From: Scilla litardierei
Taxonomy: Eukaryota; Streptophyta; Magnoliopsida; Asparagales; Asparagaceae
Reading direction: 5' to 3'
DNA: 64,000 nucleotides
Assembly: GCA_030789695.1 (NCBI GenBank)
Contig: CM061133.1
Location: 95,933,128-95,997,127 of the forward strand
The position numbers and the translations under genes are program-made. Shown one piece after another: positions 57,498 to 64,000 of this stretch. The number at the start of each line of letters is the position of its first letter. Positions within the stretch are counted from its first letter, which is position 1. The notes below the pieces were generated by a model, which saw only the letters and a list, made by a program, of their open reading frames with translations, was not told the DNA's origin and made no database searches.

Positions 57498-58083
57498 TGG
57501 CCTACACGCATCCGACGAAAAATTCAATGTCTTCATCATAATTTCCAGAAGAGCACTCTAACGCAAGGTCTCCACTATTCAACGGTTCCAACTACTCCTA
57601 TTGGAAGACAATGATGACATCTATCTTCAAAGCATCGACTACGAACTCTGGAACATGTTGAAAACTCGATATGAGAAGCGTACGACTCCATATGCCCAAT
57701 GTACTGTTGTTGACAAATCTGCTGCAACTCACAACTCAAAAGCAATGAATGCACTATTCTGCGTCATGGACAAGAATGAGTTCAATCGTGTATCCCAGGC
57801 CAAATCAGCGTATGACATCTGGCATACACTCGAGGTAACACACGAAGGAACTAGTAAAGTTAAGGAAACTAAAATCTTCGTTCTTGTTAATAGGTTTGAG
57901 TTATTTAGAAATAAGGAGAATGAACCAATTGGAGAGATAATCACTTGATTCACCGACATTGTCAACTCTCTAATAGCTCTCGGTAAAACTTATACTCAAA
58001 CGCAACAAGTAAGGAAGATTCTTCGTGTCTTAACATCAGAATGGGAGAAGAAGACCACAGCAATGAAACAAGCAATGAATTGT
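57498..58083 (+). pseudogene. Copia Gag pseudogene, truncated
   Basis: The ATG at 57498 encodes MAYTHPTKNS, then a TAA, then FNGSNYSYWKTMM, the start of a plant copia Gag domain. A frameshift near 57610 leads to IYLQSIDYELWNMLKTRYEK and DIWHTLEVTHEGTSKVKETK. A TGA at 57946 (fits CGA to TGA) is followed in frame by FTDIVNSLIALGKTYTQ and RKILRVLTSEWEKK, ending at 58083. There is no zinc knuckle or pol; the gypsy element at 58084 removes the rest. It is a relative of the copia-B Gag, in a different subfamily. Confidence 0.85.
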
Positions 58084-59743
58084 TGATTTGGGATAAAAAT
58101 TGCATATTTCTCCCCATTTTTGGTCATTTTATGTGTATATCATGTTAATTTTGGCTTTGATACGTGCGTATTCGAGATATTGTGTGTAATATTAAAGCCT
58201 ATTCCTATTTTATACATAAAATATGTTTTTTATGAACTAATATTTACTTTCCTTATTTTTCAGGTACTCCTGGGATTTTTCTGGATTTTCTGTAATTTTT
58301 CCAGAATTTTTTGGAGCTCAGAGCTATTTTGACGACATTGCTAGCGTAGGGGACATATATGGCCAACATCATGAGTCCCCGGAGCAACGGGAAGTGTGGC
58401 ATGAGATCCAGAGATTCATTTGTCAAAGATGACTATGTATCAGCTTTCACCCGATCGGGTCATCTCCGCGGGTAATTTTGGGGAAGAACTCACCCGACCG
58501 GTTGACACATCAACCGATCGGGTGGCCTTTTCTTCCCCTTTCGTGCACTCATTGAAGATCTGCTTTAATTCCAATGGAATTTTGGGTGATCTCTTATTTT
58601 TCTAGTGTTTTCATCGTAGTTAGCTTTCCAACGATAGGTCGCATGCCCAAATCCGATTTTTCTACATTTTTCTGGAATTTTCTGAGCGCGGCAGGGTGCT
58701 GAAATTCTAGGCTGTCTGGAATCTGATTTCCACCCGATCGGGTGGGCTATCCACCCGACCGGGTGGGCCCATTTTCAGTAGTTCAGTGTCTCTGTTTCCT
58801 TCCACCTGATCGGATGAACTTTTACCCGATCGGTTGGCATTTTTTCAGCAGTTTTAGTGGGTATTTGTACCCGAACTGTTAGGGTTTTGTGGGGGGCCTA
58901 TAAATATGAGATGTTGGACGACTTGTAAAGGGGTCCCCACTTTTTGAAGCTGTTTTTTTTCTTGATTCCTTCTTCCCCATTCTTCATCTTAGGGCTAGGG
59001 TTTTGGAGTTCACCGGAGCTTGGAGGAGCGCAAGGAGGAGGCAAACGTGCCGCCTCGGGAGTGACACCTTGGGTGACTTCGTTCTTTCTCACTTGTATCT
59101 TAGATTTAGGGTTATTGTATGTAACTGGATGATTTTAGAGATGAATGATTTCATTTACATGCTTTCCTCTTAATCTATGGTGTTTGTGTGTTTGATTCAG
59201 TGCTTGGGTATGTTTTAATTCTCATTTCGTGCTTGGGCTTTCATCTTTTGTGATTGGGTTGTGAGTTCATGCGGGTAATTCAAACCCAAACCCGGGTTGT
59301 CACTCGTTGGTAGGCCTAACAAGCCACCCATGGTGGGAAAGTATCTTAGTCGCACACTACTCACCGTGTTGACCTCACTCCGTAGTGAGGAATAACTCGA
59401 TAGAGCTCCTCCTACACCCTTCACCTTTCCGCACGCCAAGTGTTTGGTTGAATGCCAAGCTTTCCTCTTTGCTTAATTGAGCTCTTGAACCCTTGTCCAT
59501 AGTGTGTAGGGTTGGTAGATGGCCCCCACTAGTCGTTCTCCCATTCTCTGCTCTTCTAAAAAACCAGTAAATATAGCGGGCGATTTCTCGCCATCCCGCA
59601 TCCATTTTTGACCAAACGTGCGATTTCAAACGACTCTTTCCCGTGATCCGACCCGGTACTCACCGGTTATAAATTTTATATTGCATTGACGCTCCTACCC
59701 TTGGAGTGGAATGCGTGCTCCCTCGCGTCCCCCGGTTCAATCA
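58084..59743 (+). mobile_element. 5' LTR of third gypsy element
   Basis: U3 contains a palindrome array (58449-58838). A TATA box CTATAAATA lies at 58898-58906. U5 ends CCCGGTTCAATCA. Reading frames inside it are not conserved as genes. Confidence 0.88.
58449..58906 (+). promoter_or_regulatory. LTR promoter: CACCCGATCGGGTG array and TATA box
   Basis: Seven copies of CACCCGATCGGGTG or close variants (CACCCGACCGGGTG, CAACCGATCGGGTG) lie at 58449-58838. The TATA box CTATAAATA lies about 60 bp beyond the last. The core CCGATCGG is shared with the minus Athila element, but the arms prefer CACC over CAAC. Confidence 0.72.
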
Positions 59744-59936
59744 ATTGGCGTCGTTGCCGGGGAAGACGGTTTTGAAATTTTTCGCATTTTTGATCGAACT
59801 TGGATGTTTTGTTGAGGAATTTCTTTTTATTAGTGTGAGTATTTTTCGATTCTTTATTTTTCACTTTTTGATTTGAAATTTCTTTATTTTCACCTTTTGA
59901 GTCTTTTTTTATTGTTTGTTTTTATTTTTTTAAAAC

Positions 59937-61267
59937 ATGGCAAGTATTTCAAACTCTCTTGAGTTTGACATACGGGTGACCAAATCCCTACCGAGATTTC
60001 TTGGTAAGGATGAGGAGAGACCTTACCTATATATTAAGAAGTTTGAGAGTGCTTGCAAGCTTCATTTTGATGGGAACACATGTGTAGAACAGTTTTATCT
60101 TAAATTCTTTCCCTATTCTTTGGACGGTAGTGCTTTAAAATGGTTTAAAGTTTATCTCACATATCTTATTCCATCTTGGCATGTACTAAAGCATAAATTT
60201 TGTACGAAGTTTTTTCCATCTTACAGGACCATAAGATGGTGAAGAAGAATGGTGAACTATGATCAGCGCATCGGTGAGACATTTTTCAGGCTTGGACGCG
60301 ATTTTCAGAGTTAGTGTATGGTTGCCCAAATCATGGATTTGACAAGATGCGTCTTCTTGGATTCTTCATGGAAGGATTGCTTCCTGAGACGCATGGTTTT
60401 GTGGATATGTTGGACAACGGCCACTTTTTAGACATGGATGAGAATGCGGCTTGACATTATTTGGAGTCCTATAAGGAGGAAGATCACACATTGGTTGTGA
60501 CTCTAAATGAACTAAGCCGTGAAGTTTTGGTCCACCAAGCCCTGGATGAAGAAGTTTTTGTGGATCTCACACCACCTGTAGTTGAATAATTGAGTGCCCC
60601 ATGATAAGTAGTAGTTGAGGAACCAAGTGTTGGCTTGGAAGAGTTGGTTGAGCCGGTGGAGGAAATTATCATGCCGGCACCTACTATTTCTGCTGTGCCT
60701 TGTCAAGTAGTCGTGGAGGAATTGGTCGTTGACATGGTGGAAATAGAGGAGCCGATCGTGCGCACACTTGGGAGCAAAGTGGGCAAGGAGGATTGTTCTT
60801 GTGTTGATGAGCCCGAAGAAGAGTCAAGCAAGGTGGAGTTTATACCACATGCTATCATGGATCCCGAGCTTTCCTCTCCTTCAGTAGTTTCTATGGAGAT
60901 ATCACTTCCTCCCCCAATTGATATTGAATGCCGCAGGAACGAGCTGCAAACCACATCATATTTAACCATCCAGGGAGTTTTCTCACACATTCAACCTACC
61001 TTTTATTCTGTATTTTATATTGATGACTATGTATGGAGGTCGTTTTTTGGGAATGTGTCCTCATCTTTCTCTTACACAACCCGTCTCCTTTCTTATATAG
61101 GTACACACTTTGAGAAGATGCTTGGGGTTTTATACATAACCACCATTACCACATTCAGACGAGGAGCATTGGCGGAGGAGCAAAAGGAGCTGATAGAGCA
61201 GCTGCCTCCACCGGTGTACATCCGAGATCCGCCTTTTGACCGCGGTAATTTCTATCTAGTAGTGTAG
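59937..61267 (+). pseudogene. Gag-like pseudogene of third element
   Basis: The ATG at 59937 opens a frame with VTKSLPRFLGKDEERPYLYI and QFYLKFFPYSLDGSALKWFK, a gypsy Gag capsid pattern. A stop at 60240 and frame changes follow. Capsid sequence (GFFMEGLLPETHGFVDMLDN) is still readable at 60355-60420, and further stops occur near 60453, 60588 and 60603. The last frame (60635-61267, 210 codons) is acidic and Val/Glu-rich, then has aromatic segments (SHIQPTFYSVFYIDDYVWRS) of unknown meaning. Protease and pol are absent. The gene ends just before the G-tract cassette. Confidence 0.75.
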
Positions 61268-62260
61268 ATAAATAAAATAAATTTTTTTTATTGCTTTCAA
61301 CCACTTTTCTTTTCTTCTCTAGGATCTTTTGTGAGATCTAAGACTCTCCCAACATTGAGGACAATGTTTATTTTAAGTTGGGGGGAGAGTGTTAGAATCT
61401 TTAGGATTGTTAGGATTTTGATTTTAGCTTAATTTTTTTGAGATACCTTCATTTTATCATCACCCATTGCTCTTTATTACATACCATATTTTTGCTCCTC
61501 GTCCCTACGTCGCTAGCTTTATGTGTAGTCCCTACATGCTTAATGCCATGCAATTTTTTTCGGATTATTATTTTGGTATCAACTTCTTCGATGTTTGATT
61601 GGCACGTTTTAATTTCTTTTCCATTTTGGAGTCAAATGTTAATATGCCATGTATGAAACTATTTTATACATCGTGATATATATTTGAAACAATTTGGGAA
61701 TAGTTTGGTGTAAGTGATTGAATGATTTGGGATGAATGGCTTAGTTTTTGATTGGAAAGGGTGTGGCCAATGGTGCATGCTTTGTTTTCCTCTTAAGGAG
61801 TGGGTGGATGAGTTAATAACTTGTGTTTAGAAAGAGAATGAGAGTTAATATAAGTGAATGTTTCTTTCTAATCAAATCGAGTAGCCGGTGCCATGGGGAG
61901 GACGCCAAAGATGAGACATAGGGGATCATTCCATCCCTTTGCCTATATAGCATTATCGCATGTATGCAAAGGTGGCCGTGTTTGCATTTCATAGCATTAT
62001 TGCGTGAATGCAAAACAAAAACAAAAACAAACAAAAAAAGAGAGAAAAAGAAAAGAAAAAGAAAAAATGAATGAATAAATGAAAGAATAAGCAATATGAG
62101 TGATGCAATCTCATCTCCCACAACTTAGAAGAAATTACTTTTGTTTTTGCCATTCCCTTGAATTTTAGAAACTATGACATTGTGATATATCCCAAAGAAT
62201 GTGATATGGTGCTTATTTCCTCACTTTTCTTGGAATTGGATTGAGAAGGATGTCATTTGT
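61268..62260 (+). other. 3' non-coding region of third element
   Basis: CATTGAGGACAATG (61353-61366) is followed by AAGTTGGGGGGAGAG (61375-61389), a conserved cassette also present in both Athila elements. The rest is AT-rich, with an A/G-rich tract (62012-62085). No gene is seen. Confidence 0.65.
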
Positions 62261-64000
62261 TGTCACACCCCGCTTCCCAAAAATGTGGAGGCGAGACGTG
62301 AGAAGGTCCGCACAGACTTGAAGCCGTGAAGCTCCAAGTCTGATAAGCGTATAAAAACACTTATTATGGCAAGTCCTTGCAAAGCGAAACGAAACAACAA
62401 TGATAATAAGGAAATGAGACGACATTTTATTGAATCTCCAAATGTCCATAAACAAATTACAATATCGCAGAAAAGCCACCAGGCTAAAAGAAAAAGGGTC
62501 TAAGGCCCAGACATGGCCAACAAAGAATAACATACATACGAGGGTGCCACGCACAAACAACTAACAGCAAACCTAAACAAAGAAGTGAACACGAGCGGTC
62601 TTCAAGACAGGCCCCTGGTGTCCACTCACCACCACAGCAAACATCAGCATCAGCAACACCATATCCCCTGCAACAAGGCTCTGGCTCTGGGTCTAACATG
62701 TGACACCCAAAAGAGAGAGGGGCACATGTCAGCAAGTCTGGAAAGACTTGTGCAAGAAAACTGAAAGGAAGGTAAACTAGCAACCTAGCAGTTATAGTAT
62801 GCATGACATAGCAGTTATAACATGAGTGTACAAACAAGACATGGCCAACAATTTGAACAAGAGAACAATTATCGGGACAAGACAAGACAAGAGTAGCCAA
62901 GCTACTAACAATCTCAATCAATTCACTATTCACGTTTCACGTTGTTTTGTAGATGTTTACGCCTTACAGCTGAACGGTTTCACATTCACGCTGAGTGGCC
63001 GCTTAACAACTACCCCAAACCCAGAGTTTACGCCTTACAACTGTAGTTGCGGATCAGGCAGACTCCCAGTTGAATGATCGCTTAACTCTTACCCCATCTC
63101 ACACGTAAACAAGCCAGGGTCCCTGTACATGAGCCCAGCAAGTGAGCCAGGGTTGCCCCGCACGGGAGCTTGTTTTCCTATTTCACAATTCAATATCGAG
63201 CGTTGGGGTTTCCAACTCATTATGCTCGCTTCTGGTCACGAGCCAGGAACTATCAGTCAAGTAATCGAGCCAGGGTCCCTGTACATGAGCCCAGCAAGTG
63301 AGCCAGGGTTGCCCCGCACAGGAGCTCGTATTCTATATCATGATTAATAAACAATTGGCGTAGGGGTGCACCTAGCCAGAGACAAGCAATTCGGGCATTG
63401 GCTATAAACCAACACATGGCCCGCTTCTGGAACACGAGCCAGGAACACAAGCATTGTAGCGAAGCTACGCATTCACAGAAATACTTAAAGGATGCAATGA
63501 CATGACAATTAATTTGAGTACCGTTAATGGAAAGTAAACATGACATGGTAATTGTGCAACATGCTAGATGTCGGAACTAGCATCGTTGTCAAGCTAGTTC
63601 CCCAATTTGCGCCTAGGCGAGTATCATTTCATCGCCTAGTCTCTTTTACGCCTAAAACAAGCAAATGGCCTAAAACATGGCCTAAACCCTAAGTGGCAAG
63701 TTTCACTTGCCTAGCACCGGGGATGACGATCATGAAGGTTCGTCTCGCGGATGCTAATCTACGGGGGAAATCGCTGTTATGGGGAAACAAGCAACAAAAC
63801 AACATTTATTCATTAGGGTTTTCATAAAAATACAAATAGGTTATGGAAACATCAAGAGGTCGATTTCTTACCGAGAGGAGGCGGAAGAAACACTCCGGAG
63901 AACCTAGGGATCAGATCTGGAATAGATGGTGAAGTTTGGAGAACTAGGGTTTTTGGGGGATTTTGGGGATTTGATGAGATTTTGGGGAAGATGAGAGGTA
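62261..64000 (-). mobile_element. Minus-oriented LTR beginning TGTCACACC, partial
   Basis: The start TGTCACACCCCGC and the polyadenylation-like CAATAAAAT (minus strand, 62424-62432) fit the 3' end of an LTR read leftward. No primer-binding site is visible on the left (62220-62260), so it is a solo or 3' LTR. The upstream part reaches the window end and contains AAACCCTAG words. TGTCACACC ends are common in plant gypsy LTRs, but the lineage cannot be assigned. Confidence 0.55.
63112..63326. repeat. 59-bp direct repeat, 156 bp apart
   Basis: 63112-63170 and 63268-63326 are the same 59 bases with one difference, starting AGCCAGGGTCCCTGTACATG. A shorter pair (GTTTACGCCTTACA, near 62955 and 63025) lies just upstream. 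This suggests local tandem duplication inside the LTR. Confidence 0.9.

Larger units (their letters stand above)
58084..62260 (+). mobile_element. Third Asp-primed gypsy element (Athila/Tat-type), gag-only
   Basis: A 1660-bp LTR (58084-59743, TGATTTGGG to GTTCAATCA) is followed by the primer-binding site TGGCGTCGTTGCCGGGGA (59746-59763, one mismatch). A broken gag-like gene lies at 59937-61267 and a CATTGAGGACAATG plus G-tract cassette at 61353-61389. No 3' LTR is seen before a new LTR begins at 62261, so the right part is missing or lies beyond that insertion. Confidence 0.85.

Noticed and set aside
62213..62933. Cys-rich minus-strand frames of 115 and 149 codons, possible membrane or secreted proteins
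   Set aside because: They lie in an LTR-like sequence, overlap each other in different frames, and have no recognisable domain; judged chance frames.

Overview
The window is repeat-dense nuclear DNA of a flowering plant with a repeat-rich genome. The evidence is a stack of LTR retrotransposons with plant-type primer-binding sites (initiator-Met-type TGGTATCAGAGC and Asp-type TGGCGCCGTTGCCGGGGA), SIRE-like and Athila/Tat-like Gag fragments, and no cellular gene that I can support. No host protein gene, tRNA or rRNA was recognised. I also see no reverse transcriptase, RNase H or integrase domain, so every retroelement whose interior can be read appears to be non-autonomous or decayed. The species cannot be told from this sequence.

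Layout. 1-1595: tandem repeats and two long AT microsatellites. 1596-6113: an old LTR of a large non-coding retroelement family (called LARD-A here), split by a minus-strand solo LTR of the copia-B family (2601-4661). 6178-54545: one SIRE-like copia element (copia-B) bounded by the target duplication CTGGC. Its 5' LTR holds a 1661-bp solo LTR (6269-7929, duplication AGTGG). Its interior holds a decayed gag and a minus-strand LARD-A element (13008-43201, duplication CATAC). That LARD-A holds a minus-strand Athila-like element (14604-36993, duplication AGACC), which in turn holds a plus-strand Athila-like element (20571-32316, duplication TCCAC/GCCAC). The 3' LTR of copia-B holds a young plus-strand LARD-A (43583-52798, duplication AAGAG). 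54551-56110: start of a minus-strand Tat-type gypsy element, which seems to be the host of copia-B. 56111-58083: a truncated copia element. 58084-62260: a third Asp-primed gypsy element carrying only gag. 62261-64000: a minus-oriented LTR beginning TGTCACACC that runs off the window.

How the parts work together. The two Athila-like elements share an unusual layout: LTR, gag-protease pseudogene, a hairpin with loop AGGCAA, an array of imperfect palindromes ending at a TATA box, a second gene (3' ORF) with a basic N-terminus, a G-tract cassette, a long 3' non-coding region, the real polypurine tract, and the second LTR. The same palindrome type also sits just upstream of the TATA box inside each LTR. 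One element uses CACTCGGCCGAGTG and the other uses CAACCGATCGGTTG. This looks like an element-specific cis-regulatory system serving two promoters per element, and it is the most interesting candidate here. A second point of interest is the LARD-A family: a long-LTR element without genes whose interior keeps a spaced set of short hairpins, and in which one copy seems to have shortened its LTR by acquiring a second polypurine tract. Boundaries and target duplications were read directly. Family names and functions are inferences from motifs.
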